From positions 3,100,001-3,164,000 of the forward strand of contig JAHWDD010000006.1 in the NCBI GenBank assembly GCA_023897205.1: 64,000 nt of DNA, given 5' to 3'. The DNA comes from Exophiala sp. HKRS030 (taxonomy: Eukaryota; Ascomycota; Eurotiomycetes; Chaetothyriales; Herpotrichiellaceae). Of the stretch, positions 1-11,047 are shown piece after piece. Within the stretch, counting starts at the first letter, position 1, and each line of letters opens with the position of its first letter. The position numbers and the translations under genes were made by a program. The notes under the pieces were generated by a model, which saw only the letters and a list, made by a program, of their open reading frames with translations, ran no database searches and was not told where the DNA came from.

Positions 1-465
1 CACATTCCGCTCCTTGCATCGACGGTCACGTCCAGCCTCATCGTTTTCACGCTGTGGCTGCTTGGAAGAAGTTTCGGTCTGCTCATGACATTTTGTGTAC
101 TCTATGGCCTCTTTGCGGGTGGATATGGAGTCCTGTATGCACGATTCGCAACAAGCCTGAGCAGAGATTCCAACACCAATCTGTGGATGTATGGCATATT
201 GTCGTTTCAGCGAGGAGTGGGATATGTGGTGGCGGGCCCACTCACCAGCGCCTTGATTGGGGCCGCTACGAAAGAAAACGAGCTGGGAGGAATTTCAAGA
301 TATAGACATCTGATCATTTTTGTTGGTGTTGCCTTTGCACTGAGCTCACTTGGTGGCGTGGGGTGGGTTTTCACACATCGTAAGGGATGCGACGAAGATG
401 TTCTGCCTCAATCCATCGAAAAAGGGAGGAATAGTGATCATGATAGCACGGAAGCATCAGTGTGA
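1..465 (+). CDS. MFS transporter, monocarboxylate-transporter-like (3' end only)
   Basis: The reading frame is open from base 1, so the gene starts outside the window; only the last ~154 codons are present. The translation holds about three hydrophobic segments, separated by short polar loops typical of the C-terminal half of 12-helix MFS porters, then a hydrophilic tail rich in Lys/Glu/Asp/Ser. The stretch NTNLWMYGILSFQRGVGYVVAGP resembles late helices of fungal MCT-type (monocarboxylate) transporters, which sit in the plasma membrane or endomembranes and move small carboxylates. Substrate cannot be inferred. It converges on the oxidoreductase at 568-1677 with ~100 bp between the stops. The family call is good; the subfamily is inference. 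Confidence 0.8.
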   Translation, partial: HIPLLASTVTSSLIVFTLWLLGRSFGLLMTFCVLYGLFAGGYGVLYARFATSLSRDSNTNLWMYGILSFQRGVGYVVAGPLTSALIGAATKENELGGISRYRHLIIFVGVAFALSSLGGVGWVFTHRKGCDEDVLPQSIEKGRNSDHDSTEASV

Positions 466-567
466 TGTCTAACGCTTTGTTGATAGAATATCTGCATACG
501 CTTGCAAAATTACACTGTCGTCACCTACAGGTGTTTGCCACACCGTCACAGTAGATTGCGGGTTCTA

Positions 568-1677
568 CTACAATGTCACCACCACTTTCCCTGCAGATAT
601 ACCTTTTCGCAATAAATCGATTCCGACCTGAATACTCTCAAGGCCGTTTCCAGCTATTATCGGCGCTGGAGCAGCACTGTAGCTTCCATTGGCCAATGCT
701 TCGGGTAAGAAGTCCTCATAGACTGCCTTGCCAATGCCATTAAAGGCAATACTAGAGGCAAAGATGAAGTTGTATTTTATGCCTCTAAGTTTTGAGTTGA
801 TCCACAAGGACATGCTTCCCGATAGGAAGTAGTACATCATGGTAAGGGTCTCAAGTCGTTTTGGTGGCGTTGGCGGAACTGGGTATGCGGCCAGTGAGAC
901 GAATTTATCTCCTTTGCATTGACTGAGAATCTCCATGCAGACAGTGCCAGGTCCGACACCAATCCATAAAGCTCCTGCGGCAGTCTTGTTTTTGAAGGCC
1001 TGGACAATGTCAGGTACTATGTCCTCTCTTTTGTAGTCGAAGGCTTTACTCGCTCCCAAACTTTTGACGAACTCAAAGTTTTTGGGCGAGGTAGTTGTGA
1101 AGACTTCATAGCCTGCTGCTACCGCCAGCTGAATGGCATTGCTTCCGACGCTGGTGGAGCCGCCCCAGATGAGTAACGTCTTCCCTGTGGACTTTGAGTG
1201 TTTGGAGGGGAGTTGCAAGTTCAATTGGTCTTTTTGGAAGAGTCCTGCCGCCGCTGTCGACACACCCAGAGGAAGTACGCACGCGTCTTCGAAGGAGAGT
1301 CTTTCTGGTATCACAGATACCAGGTCCGCCAGCAAAACCACATACTCCTGGAAAGTGCCTTCGGCCGCATTGTTGCGCTGCTTATCCGAGCCAATTGAGT
1401 TGCCTAGTACACGGTCTCCAACTTTGAAACGGGCGACGGCTTTTCCAACTTCGACAACCTCGCCAGCAACATCATGTCCAAGAATGAAGGGATACTTCAG
1501 CCAGTTGAACATTAGGTTGGTACCCACTTTCTGTAGGGCGGAATCAACTGGATTAATGGCAACGGCTCGGCTGCGGACCACAATTTCATCTTGACGTGGT
1601 GCTGTGTATGGGGATGATTTAATTTGCAAGGGAGTAGATCTGCTGCTCAGCAACCAGGCTGCGTTGTTGGAAACCAT
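568..1677 (-). CDS. MDR-family NAD(P)H oxidoreductase (zinc-less alcohol dehydrogenase / trans-enoyl reductase type)
   Basis: An intact single-exon frame of 369 codons from an ATG. The N-terminal GroES-like fold contains the signature GHDVAGEV (about residues 67-74), and the Rossmann half has the nucleotide-binding stretch GGSTSVGS (about 172-179). The cysteines of structural/catalytic zinc sites are absent, as in quinone-oxidoreductase and trans-enoyl-reductase relatives, so hydride transfer from NAD(P)H to an activated double bond is the likely chemistry. Such enzymes are often free-standing partners of polyketide synthases, but no synthase is in view. Its neighbours are an MFS transporter (convergent) and a wrecked Zn2Cys6 regulator, which together look like the edge of a secondary-metabolism or catabolic locus. 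Substrate unknown. Confidence 0.85.
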   Translation of the reverse strand: MVSNNAAWLLSSRSTPLQIKSSPYTAPRQDEIVVRSRAVAINPVDSALQKVGTNLMFNWLKYPFILGHDVAGEVVEVGKAVARFKVGDRVLGNSIGSDKQRNNAAEGTFQEYVVLLADLVSVIPERLSFEDACVLPLGVSTAAAGLFQKDQLNLQLPSKHSKSTGKTLLIWGGSTSVGSNAIQLAVAAGYEVFTTTSPKNFEFVKSLGASKAFDYKREDIVPDIVQAFKNKTAAGALWIGVGPGTVCMEILSQCKGDKFVSLAAYPVPPTPPKRLETLTMMYYFLSGSMSLWINSKLRGIKYNFIFASSIAFNGIGKAVYEDFLPEALANGSYSAAPAPIIAGNGLESIQVGIDLLRKGISAGKVVVTL

Positions 1678-2158
1678 GGTGTGTTTACTGTACTGAGATG
1701 TAGTTGGTGTTGATAGTCAGGGCAATAGGCGCAGGTGATGATGTTTGGACTGGTGTTGACGAAGATTGTATCCTGTGACAGTATTGAGCCATCTTTATAG
1801 AGCTTGGACACCTGAGCGTCATAGTCCCTCTTTGCGCTGCCATTGACTGCTGATGTGAATAGGTGTTGTTTCGTTGGTCGTATTAGCCTCAAGGCGAACA
1901 ATATCACCGTAAAGGGATAAGGCGCGCAATTGAATCCGAGTCAAGGTTAGCGTCGTTGAGATATAACAAGGGTTGGCGAACCACTAGAACTCGGAATGAT
2001 ACCAGAATTGACATCGGGACAATAAGGCTCCGACCTGACGCAGACCGAAGTCGTCATTTGATATCCTCGTCTACAATCTCCAGAAGGTTGTTCAACAATC
2101 TGCTTTTTGCCATACCTTTTCTTGATCCTGCAAATGTCTGATCTCTGATGCGCCTATA
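1678..2158. other. Intergenic stretch upstream of the oxidoreductase
   Basis: 481 bp between the start of the oxidoreductase (minus strand) and the start of the relic regulator (plus strand). It must hold the promoter of the oxidoreductase. Only short non-conserved frames are present; I see no gene or repeat. Confidence 0.5.
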
Positions 2159-3472
2159 ATGACGCAAGCTGCATCTAGCCCAGTGAAGATCGGACGCAAA
2201 CTCAGGGCACACAAAAAGTCAAGACATGGATGTAAGCACTGTAAACTTCGAAATGTCATTGTAGGGACATTGCTTGTCAACTACAAATGCAGCAAAGCCT
2301 AAGCACATATAGTCTGATGAATTGAAACCACAGTGCCGCATGTGTATAAGCTATGGGGCTTTCTGCAACTACAACGAGGTTTTCTCGGACCTGCAGGTGG
2401 CAGTAGAGAACCCCGTTCCGCGGACCTAGTCCGCGGGAGTCACTTTTCACTCTTCACCTGTATACGTTTCATGCCCATGGTTGAGCGACGATGAGTTGCT
2501 CTTAAACAAATATCGAGCCAGGACTTGTCAGACTATAGCCTTTGGGAAGCGTTTGCCTCCTACACCAACGTGAAGTAGTCGGCTTGGCTGATTCGGTAAG
2601 GCTCTCTGTGCCTCGGTCGCCCTCTGCTTGGACGTATACCTCCTACCATGATTATGCAAGAACTCATACTTGCGCACGCAATCTTGACCTTGACAATGAT
2701 GCACGATCGCTACATCTGCTTGAACGAAACGAGGGTGGTAGTCACAGCAACAGAACTGTACCATTGGCACGATGCCACCGCAGGTGTCACAAGGCAAGTT
2801 TCTCGATCCCTTGTCCTTGAGCAGCAGGCGGCACTCTGGACCGCATCTGCCATAATCAGCATCATTGTATTTTACCACGTTGACGCCGAAACTCCGGAAG
2901 AAGCATGGCCACTCAGAGCTACGTCTGCATCAGACCTGGACTGGCTGAAGATCGGCGATGGTAAGACTGAAGTTTGGAAACGCACTGGATTGCTTCGAGA
3001 GGATCCGATCAACAACTTCGCAGTTGTCGAGACGCCAAGAACGTTACCTCTATGCCCGGACCATCTGCTCTTCCTGCACCTTCCCACGACGTTCTACGAT
3101 GTTTTGGCCTTTCCGTCTCGGAAGCAAATGGGAATGTAATATTATTCAGGTGTTCTTCAGCTGGCAGAGGTCTCACGGCCATCAACTTCACCGATGACGA
3201 TTATAATTAACTTTTGGATGTTTACCTGCTCAATGCGGCCAGAACTGAGGGCTGAACTCGGACGGAAAGATCCAAAGGCCCTTCTCCTTCTGACCTACTG
3301 GTATACGAAAATCAAATCTCTCGGTGTGTGGTGGTTTGATCGAAGGATCAGAGTGGAAGGGAAGGCAATTTACTTATTTTTGCAAAAGAATCATAAAGAT
3401 AATGTCGACTTGCAATCACTTTTGAAGATTCCAGGACGAGTCTTTGATCTTCGATCAAGACATTGGCATTAA
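2159..3472 (+). pseudogene. Relic of a UPC2/ECM22-like Zn2Cys6 transcription factor
   Basis: The fragments line up, in order, with one fungal regulator. The ATG at 2159 opens the usual N-terminus (RAHKKSRHGCKHCKLRN), and an intron at 2261-2312 joins it to SDELKPQCRMC..C. With that junction the third zinc cysteine is a serine, though spacing is kept. A TAG follows at 2427-2429. Frame then returns from about 2648, encoding HAILTLTMMHDRY, ALWTASAI, TPEEAWPL and SDLDWL, all typical of the family's middle region. It stops at 3137-3139 and resumes in the same frame with KDPKALLLLTYWY..WW..R..VEGKAI, the family's C-terminal signature. Several stops, a frame change and a lost zinc ligand cannot be repaired by one base, so this is a genuine pseudogene. 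It probably once regulated nearby metabolic genes (inference). Confidence 0.8.
2418..2436. repeat. Perfect GC-rich inverted repeat (8-bp arms, 3-nt spacer)
   Basis: CCGCGGAC and its exact reverse complement flank the trinucleotide CTA. The repeat lies inside the relic regulator and contains the premature TAG. CCG/CGG half-sites are what Zn2Cys6 proteins bind, but here the position is inside a coding relic, so a chance or mutational origin is equally likely. Confidence 0.7.
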
Positions 3473-3728
3473 GAGATGTCCTTCACACAAAATTGAAGCC
3501 TACATGTTACAAGCAACGCACAAGGAGTGATTAAGTGCAGATACGAAATAGAAAATCGACGGCATGCACTCAGGCTCGTTCAGATACCCCTTAGCAAGGT
3601 AGGGCTCGCGTCAGACATATCAATCGTCTTGGAAACATCGTCTTTGTTGATGGCGATTATAACTGGAACACAAGTATCCGATCGACAATCTTCTACGGTT
3701 GAACTCTATTGAGGTGCTGCTGACAGAT

Positions 3729-5801
3729 CTAGGAGATCTCCACATCGATGACTCCCAGCTCTTCTCTCATTACGATCTCTCCATCCATAACTTTATGGAC
3801 ATAGGCACAGCCCACTATCCGAAAATATTCACCCTTATCATCCGTGTATTGACGGAGCACGAACGGTATGCGACAAGCCGGAACAATGGCAATATGGTCC
3901 CCGGGTTTAGCAGTCGCAGGAATCAGGCACAGGTGTCTTTGACCACGGGACAATCCTAAACGACGGCCATATGCATATCTCAGGCTTTCACCATAAACGT
4001 ATGCCAGAGTGATATCTTCTGCCGCGGGAACATCTGCCTCAGCGTCTGTTGAATCACACTCATGAGCAGCCTCCCGCTTCCGACGCAAATGCAGTTGATG
4101 AATCTTGCCCCATGCCCTGATGCAGCGATCCGAAGCATCCCAGTTGTGCATTCGGGTTAGCCCTTGCCCCTCTTGATCCCTTGGAACGACAAGGTCAGCG
4201 ATGAGTGTTCGCCAGCCTTGCTCCATAAAGTCGTGGTGGGCATCACCTTGCAAATTCAGGAATTGTGTCATTTCATGGAGCCAATCGTAGGCTTCTTCCA
4301 GCCATGGATTTTGTGAAGCGGGTGAATTCTCAGCGTTTAAGCTTGTAATGCTGGGCAGCGAGTGATCCATAACTCTATCAATAGTGTCCACGAAGCTACA
4401 ATCTCGTACAACAAGGCCACTTTCTCGGACAGACGAGAAAGAAACGCTCAAATCTTTGCGTACACAGGCGTTGAAAAGATCGGGTACAGCAGTATTGCCA
4501 CTGGACACGATTAGCAGTGACAGAAAGTCTTGGGCGATACTCGTTAGATTCATGGCCCAGGACGCATAGCCAGGCGTGTCTCCAACGCAATGATACAAGG
4601 AGAAAACTGCGAATTCCTGCCTAATGAGGTATCGACTGACCCGGAGCATCAAATCACTTTGCGATTCGTTGTAGTCCACTTTGAGGTCTGTCTTGATGTT
4701 GTCATCCGATGCCATGCCCAGAAGAGCATACGCCTTGTCTCGACTATCGGTTGCTTTGAACAGAACACTCGACACACTGAGCAGATTGCAGAACTTGAAA
4801 ATGTCGCCGCTCTCCGCTCTAAGCGTCACGATCTGTCTCAGAGCATCCCAAATCGGCATCACTTTCCAGAGAGGTTCCCAGAGTTTGGCTAACCATTCGC
4901 CACTAGCAGGATAATGGCGCTTGTAGAGGTAGAGCCAGTTGAGATGCTGTGCAGCGCGCATCAGCCCCTGCTGGAAAAACATCTCGTCTCTGAAGTGATC
5001 TCCTATCATAATCCTCGTCTTCTTAGCCAAAGCAAACTCTTGGACGATCCAAATACGTGTGAACCACGCTCTTTGCACGAAGTCTGCGTATCGAGGCCAA
5101 AAGTCTGGGGAGAACCCAGGGATGTCTTCCTGACGTAGCAATGCCAGGGACTGCACCACACTGGGCACATTCATGCATTCCGACCACCTTTGTCGAGGTA
5201 TAGCTTGATATCGGTCAAGTCCATTCAAGATTTCAAGCTGGCCTTCCTCAACCAGTCCGAGATCAACTACGACCTCTTGGGCCCCAGCGAAGATCTCGTC
5301 CATCATCTGGACCTGGAGCGACTTCTCTTCCTCGTTGCCTTCGGCTTGATCAATGCAAATAGCATCTGCCCAGATATTTCTGCATCGGTAGCCATTCACT
5401 TCCATTCTCTGAATTGCAGAATACAAAGTAGGTGGAACGTATGCAGGAAGTCCATCACACTCCACCGGAACCTTGGGAAGACGAGGATCTCCCCATGCAT
5501 ATGATATGGCTACATATGGGTGTTTCTCGTCCCCTATGGTCGTTTCATGAAGTCTGCACTTGATGGGATTCGGAGGATACTCATCGTGTAGAAGTTCAAG
5601 GACGCGAATATGTTTCGAGGATTGTAATCTCTTGTAGACATATGGTGTTCGCTCCGGCAAAGGCAGCGATGTCGGATCAGTTCTTTGTAGGTTTTTCACG
5701 GCTGAAAGAAGCCCAGCAAGATATCGGCAGGTTGAACTCAGTAGGAAGATTGAAAGAATCTGATCAAAGGCGAGGCTCAACATATCATGGACACGACACA
5801 T
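3729..5801 (-). CDS. HET-domain (heterokaryon incompatibility) protein
   Basis: An intact 690-codon frame. After a hydrophobic N-terminus of ~60 residues, which may be partly intronic (a pyrimidine-AG acceptor lies near 5695), come the HET landmarks: AISYAWGD around residue 97, then IWADAICIDQ with the alternating E/K stretch and QMMDEIFAGAQ, around 145-180. The C-terminus has the usual second conserved block: GLSRGQRHLCLIP, PGDHIAIVPACRIPFVLR and YVHKVMDGEI. HET domains trigger regulated cell death when incompatible hyphae fuse; many copies per genome are orphans of unknown partner. No NLR or partner gene is adjacent. A shorter start after the first ~40 residues is possible. Confidence 0.93.
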   Translation of the reverse strand: MCRVHDMLSLAFDQILSIFLLSSTCRYLAGLLSAVKNLQRTDPTSLPLPERTPYVYKRLQSSKHIRVLELLHDEYPPNPIKCRLHETTIGDEKHPYVAISYAWGDPRLPKVPVECDGLPAYVPPTLYSAIQRMEVNGYRCRNIWADAICIDQAEGNEEEKSLQVQMMDEIFAGAQEVVVDLGLVEEGQLEILNGLDRYQAIPRQRWSECMNVPSVVQSLALLRQEDIPGFSPDFWPRYADFVQRAWFTRIWIVQEFALAKKTRIMIGDHFRDEMFFQQGLMRAAQHLNWLYLYKRHYPASGEWLAKLWEPLWKVMPIWDALRQIVTLRAESGDIFKFCNLLSVSSVLFKATDSRDKAYALLGMASDDNIKTDLKVDYNESQSDLMLRVSRYLIRQEFAVFSLYHCVGDTPGYASWAMNLTSIAQDFLSLLIVSSGNTAVPDLFNACVRKDLSVSFSSVRESGLVVRDCSFVDTIDRVMDHSLPSITSLNAENSPASQNPWLEEAYDWLHEMTQFLNLQGDAHHDFMEQGWRTLIADLVVPRDQEGQGLTRMHNWDASDRCIRAWGKIHQLHLRRKREAAHECDSTDAEADVPAAEDITLAYVYGESLRYAYGRRLGLSRGQRHLCLIPATAKPGDHIAIVPACRIPFVLRQYTDDKGEYFRIVGCAYVHKVMDGEIVMREELGVIDVEIS

Positions 5802-6621
5802 CTTTCAAAAGTGAAAAGAGGAAATGCATACGTGAATCAAGAGATACCCAGTATCAATAACGTGGACAGCCTACCGGCTAGATTTTGGGATTGCCAGAAG
5901 ATCTGGCTGCATGGCCACAAGTCGTCTGAGCCACGACTTTGTTAGCGAGCATATCCCAGCAAGCGCGCGCTTCCATGTTTCAGGATCGTGAAATCCCTGT
6001 CGCATACTCTAGTTCTTGAACCTTCGCCTCAAAAGTTGCGAATTCTGAGAAGATGAGATCCTCCAGATATCATGGAGTCACAGTCATGCATGACCTTACC
6101 TATCGCACACTTATCCCGACAGAATCAACAGCAGATCGAAAAAGATTCCGCTGAGATCATAATTGTCATCACGGGTCAGCGAGACGAGGCAGCAGGTTAC
6201 TTTACACGAGCGAGATCGGGGTCTCCCTCAAGCCACATAGAGTTTCCGCATGTTCTGTGGCTGTTATTGAATGTGAAAGAACTTTCAGCCTCATACCAAG
6301 GCAGACTGTTGGACAGCGTTAGAAGAGCAAGGCTGGCTTGGCTCGTGGCAAGTAAACCCTGCCTTTGACTTGGCAGGCCTGCCTGGAGATTCCCCGCCCA
6401 GGTACCTGGCTGTCCACACGAATGGACCCATTCTACGTCATCGGTCAGGACCTAATGCAGCACGCGCGCCACACAAAGACTGGACACGATCCCTGCTCTG
6501 CGGTCTCCCAAGTGGCAGATTATGATGTCGATGCTATGATGTAGGTCTCAAAAGGCGATACCTGTCCTGCGACGCAATTCTTCCTGTAGAAATAGTAGTA
6601 GCAAGAGCCCCAGCCCTTGAA
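5802..6621. other. Intergenic stretch between the HET gene and a small conserved gene
   Basis: 820 bp between divergent genes. It carries only short frames without recognisable domains. A promoter for each neighbour is expected; nothing else stands out. Confidence 0.5.
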
Positions 6622-7260
6622 ATGAGCAACGAAGCCAATAAAATCAGATTAGAAGACAACAGTGATCGCGATATGTCTGAGCAAGAGAACAAAGAGAATG
6701 CCACCACTCAACAGGGAGATGTAGAGAACAAAGAGAACACAGCGCCCCCCAAAGAGGGTAAGCCACCATAAGACTTACTTCAATTTAGCACTCCGTTGAG
6801 AAGGACGCTAACCTTTCACTCAACAGGCGGCAGTGGTTCATGGTACGAGAAACCAGAAACCCTTGGTAATCAGTATGGAGATAAAATCCAAGGTGCGCTA
6901 TCACCTGTTGGTGAGCCTGTCGGAAAAGTCCTTCAAAAGGGGGCGGCTCCTGTCGGTTCCTTGGTCGACGGCACGGTTGGCGGTGTGATGCGCATGGGCA
7001 AAGGCTTCGGGGACCAATTCGGCGTTGGCTTTGGCAACGAAGACGGCGGGCCTGCGAAGCAGCAAGAGGCGGAACATAAGAAGTTAAAAGAAGATTTCGG
7101 AGGAAAAGAGCAGAATGCAGATAATCCTCTGGGCTATGATCTACCGGTGTCGAAGATGAAGAGTTGGGCGTCGAGGATAACAAACTGTTGCCTCTGGAGA
7201 AATCATTTATCCATGTCATATTGGCACACTTCTTATGTCCTGGATGGAATATATGATTGA
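6622..7260 (+). CDS. Small glycine-rich protein of unknown function, two exons
   Basis: The ATG at 6622 opens a charged N-terminus rich in Glu, Asn and Lys (two QENKEN/VENKEN-like stretches). A canonical intron, GTAAGC at 6758 to CAG at 6826 with a CTAAC branch site, joins it in phase to GSGSWYEKPETLGNQ and repeated motifs of the form 'SPVGEPVGKVLQKG..PVGSLVDGTVGGVMR'. These Pro-Val-Gly/Gly-rich repeats occur in small Pezizomycotina proteins of unknown role. The frame as read ends at 7260, but its last ~40 residues look unlike protein. One extra G in the run at 7131-7133 would end it neatly at 7139 with ..NPLGL. No function is claimed. Confidence 0.7.
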
Positions 7261-10200
7261 TTATGGAGCATTGCGGAAATGTAGGTAGTTATTGAATACA
7301 TTGTATGGGTATGCCTGGTATGAATTTTCATCGTTTCACTTCGGTGCATTGCTAATCTCAGCGCCCTTTCACGCCTTGTGGGCGCCTGTCTCAGGTATAT
7401 CATGTTGATCACCGGCCTCGCAAGCAAAACCTAACAGATGCTAGGATTATCGTACGACAGCTGGGAGAAGTACGCCAAATCCAGTATGCCACTACAAAAC
7501 TAGCAACCCGCGAACATTACGACCTGAGAAGTCGAAAGGTTTGATACGATGCTGTTGGCAAACCTTTTGTTGAGTGCTGTATGGCTGGAGTCTGAATATA
7601 GAATCATGAGTGGATGCTGAAGTACGGGCTTAAGGGAAAACATGTTGTACGTTGCATCGATGGTAGGAGCGAAGGCGCCATCAGGGGCAGCCTATCTAAA
7701 CTTTGGCCCACTCACGAGATTACAATGGAAGCAAGTCTTCCGAAAAATCAGGATCTGGGTCTTGTAGAGCTCCGTTTTGGGGTTAGCCTTTACATCTATC
7801 CGGGTTGGGTCTCCGAACGCATGATTCTTGTCATGGGCTTTATTTCAACTGCAATTCGACGTATCATTTAAGCTGGAACAATCAGACCACGAGTTGCTAC
7901 TGAAGAAATTCAGAGCAAGATCGATATAGAGATTTCGATTGTGCATTGGTGGAGAACGATCGTCGACGCACGCTAAATCATTCTATGACCTACGCGGCCG
8001 GTTTGAGAATCCCAGCCTGACTGGGCGATTTCAGACGGAGTAGGTCTTATGATGTGCTTTCTTCTAGGACTTGTCCCGTGCTTGCCGTTGGAAAGGACCG
8101 ATGCATCTCCAAGCCACCGGCGGCGGCGACGATGACAGTGCTCTCGTAGCAGACGGTGGTCGGACTGAGCCGTTCAAGTTTTGACTTGAGCGTGACGTCG
8201 CTTGACCGAGTGACGGAGTCGTCGGTTTATCCTGAACATCGCTGACGTCAACCTGAAGCAGGCAGGCAGCAGTTACACTCCACCAGGTCCCGCATGCAAG
8301 GCTGACAAGAAGCTCGATCCATTGTCATGTTCGGAAAAGCTCGGGGTACAGATACATGTGGACTTCTGTTGAGGATGAGCCAGTGTTACCAGCTGAACAT
8401 GTTGGGCAACGGCTGTCCTCCAGATCATCTTGAACAAGGATCCATTGTTTGCGAACAGGGCCTAGTCAAAGTTCCACTAGGTTTCCGAGCTTGTCAGGCC
8501 TGGGGCAACAGCAGGGTATGACGGGCAACAGACAGGACTTACTTTACATCGACGATCTGGAACTGATAACAAATCGGCGAATCCTCTTTTGACCGACGCG
8601 GCAGACTGTGAGCTATGCTTCCTGCTCACCGGCATCCTTCGAGAGGAGTCGGATGACGCTGTCAGTGCAATGATGGACATGCTTCTTCCCGCAATCAATG
8701 GTACTATCGACGCATTTTGTTGCGTTGCTGCTCGTTACCACTATCAACGATCTGTGTCTTGGGAAAGGCCGGTAAGCATGGTGTGGAGCGGTTTCGAATT
8801 ATTACATGCTGCCTGAAAATGCCGTCATCACTCTGGAGCCTGAGTCTCATGGCCGATGATCTCGAATGTTGACGGTTGATTGTTTTGTGCTACCATACTC
8901 ACTCCTGCTGTAGGCACTGGAAGATTATACAACTTGGCCTCGACCATCAAGGTAATCTTCACACCGAGTCTTGTACCAACAAATGAAACCGTACCACGGT
9001 GCTACGGTAGTTTGCAGGACTCGTATGCCTTATCAACGCGCAAGGGTAGTGCAAAATGGGATATGAAGGTGGGCTGCCGGCACCCTTGTTTGTGGAAAGT
9101 TTACGTCGGATGCAGTGATGAAGGCTAACGATGTTGTGGCACACATGCGATTGAGCAAGTGAGGATCGATTTCGTTCACGATCGTCACAACGACCCGCCA
9201 AAACTTACGTCGATCCGGAGGGGAAAGGGCAAGCTCACTCACCTGGTCCAGCACTTTCCCCACGCTCTGGCGACAATGTATTTCTTATAGGAGTGGGTAG
9301 GCATGACTTGGGTTCCATAAATGTGATGCCTGCAGCGCCTGTCCGCCTACACTGAGCGCTGCTTGCTTCGATATATCCCTGCCACTGGACCGCGTACGAT
9401 GGCAATGTGCCGCCCGTGGTCGCCTAGCAGTTAGTGCAAAGTCTCTACGCGACACTCCACAGCCTACAGTGCTCCTGGTAGCAGTCTACGGAGTACAGTT
9501 GCTCCAATGAGCCTTGGTCCAGGGCGCAGTCTGATGCAATCGTGGATCTATCCATGCCTCCTTGATTTGTCTATAGGGGACGGGATGAGCCTATTGTATT
9601 TGTGTAGAACCGTTCTAGTTGAAGGTGTCGATTAGATGACTCCAAAGTGCGTCTTCGAACAGGTAAGAAAACTGTGCACCGATCAACGAGGAGGGGGTTC
9701 GGGATGATCATCAGTGCTTCGGCCTACTTATGTGGTTTGCCGTGAGAGCGTTTGACTATCAACCAGGCAACCAAGGGGCCGCCGATGATCGAAGAGCTTC
9801 TGGAAGTCGCATTGTTGATTTGCATCCTACGATGCCAATGGTATGATATTCTCGATTTGGATAACAGCCAAAGCAAACGCGGCTCAAGTGCTGCTGTCAA
9901 TTCACGGCCATTACTGAACTTGAGAGATCTGCTGCTGCACGAAATGGCATTACCGAAAACTTGATGGCATCGACGATTCGAAATGCCATGTCTTAGCATA
10001 GCAGCGAGTAGTAAGCCTGCCCGCAGGATGTTGTGGTGCTTGCACTTATTATGGAACCTGCGCGTTGTCGTCACAAAAGCTGCAGGTCTGACGACGATGA
10101 TGATGGCAGTGAGGCAAAGAGAGAAAACAAGCAGAGAAATGAGCCGTTCTTTGCCACGTGAAAAGTCCACAAAACCTGCCCACAACTACTCTGTCTGGGG

Positions 10201-11047
10201 GTCTTCGGCGTCACCTGTCTAAAGAGAGGCGGCAGTCCAAAAGTCTGGATCCTGGAATTATCGTTCATGATTCGACGCTTGATGACGTTCGCTCCTACCA
10301 GTTGGGCTGGGGATATGATGCAAATGATCGACATAGCCACCATCCGCTGGCTCGCGCTTCAGCCCCAGCAAACAAACTTGCTTGCTGGCTTGACTACTCA
10401 TTCGCAACACTCCACAAGCCAAACGGGATAAGCTCTGGCGTATTTATCGTCCACTGAAGGACTACTTGCTGCCTATTGACTAAAGGTGTTGATTTTCATG
10501 GTCACAATTGAGTAGCGTGAAGGATTGCAGCTCTTTTCAAAGTTGAGCAAACTTAGCTTCTCGAGACAGAGAGGAACGAATAGTGAACAACTACATGGAC
10601 AGAATTGTTGTTTGTGGTTCTCGCGTCCAACGAGACCATGAAATGTTTATCAATTGTCATAAAAATGTATCTAAGGCAAAACGCCATCGAAGGTTACATG
10701 GCTGTATACAGGGAAGACATGCACCAATCTGCACACTACCCTGTCAAAAACTCCTGAACGTAGCGTGCTAAGCCCCACTACAACTCGGAAAAGTGCTCTG
10801 CATATTCTTGGCTAAATGTTGGAAGGTTGAGGAGTAGCTGCTAGTGGACAGATGATGCATGTGCCATCAGTCGAATAGTAGGATTCACTTTCTGGAGACT
10901 CCGAACACGGAAAATTGGTTGGACTTGATACGTGTTGGAGGTTTCCGAGGCTGGTGGCGGACTTATTGATCTGAAAATCAATATTTGCTAGGCTTGAACG
11001 CTTCAAATTGTGGTTGAAAAAGTTTGTGCAAGGTTTTATGAATGCAC
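7261..11047. other. Gene-poor interval
   Basis: 3.8 kb with no frame I can support. The longest frames (up to 153 codons at 9724-10185 minus) have low-complexity or random-looking translations, lack domains, and overlap frames of similar length on the other strand. There is no obvious repeat, transposase or RIP-like AT-rich decay. A non-coding RNA cannot be excluded. A short GC-rich stem is noted at 7361-7385. Confidence 0.45.
7361..7385. repeat. Short inverted repeat downstream of the small glycine-rich gene
   Basis: GCGCCC at 7361-7366 pairs with GGGCGC at 7380-7385 across a 13-nt loop. It lies shortly after the likely gene end and could form a 3'UTR stem. Six base pairs can easily arise by chance. 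Confidence 0.35.

Noticed and set aside
2528..2878. Cys-rich 116-codon minus-strand frame suggesting a small zinc protein
   Set aside because: It is the antisense shadow of the relic Zn2Cys6 regulator, whose plus-strand sequence matches a real family much better.
9724..10185. 153-codon minus-strand frame in the gene-poor interval
   Set aside because: Low-complexity, no domain, overlapped by similar-sized frames on the plus strand, and no promoter or neighbour support.
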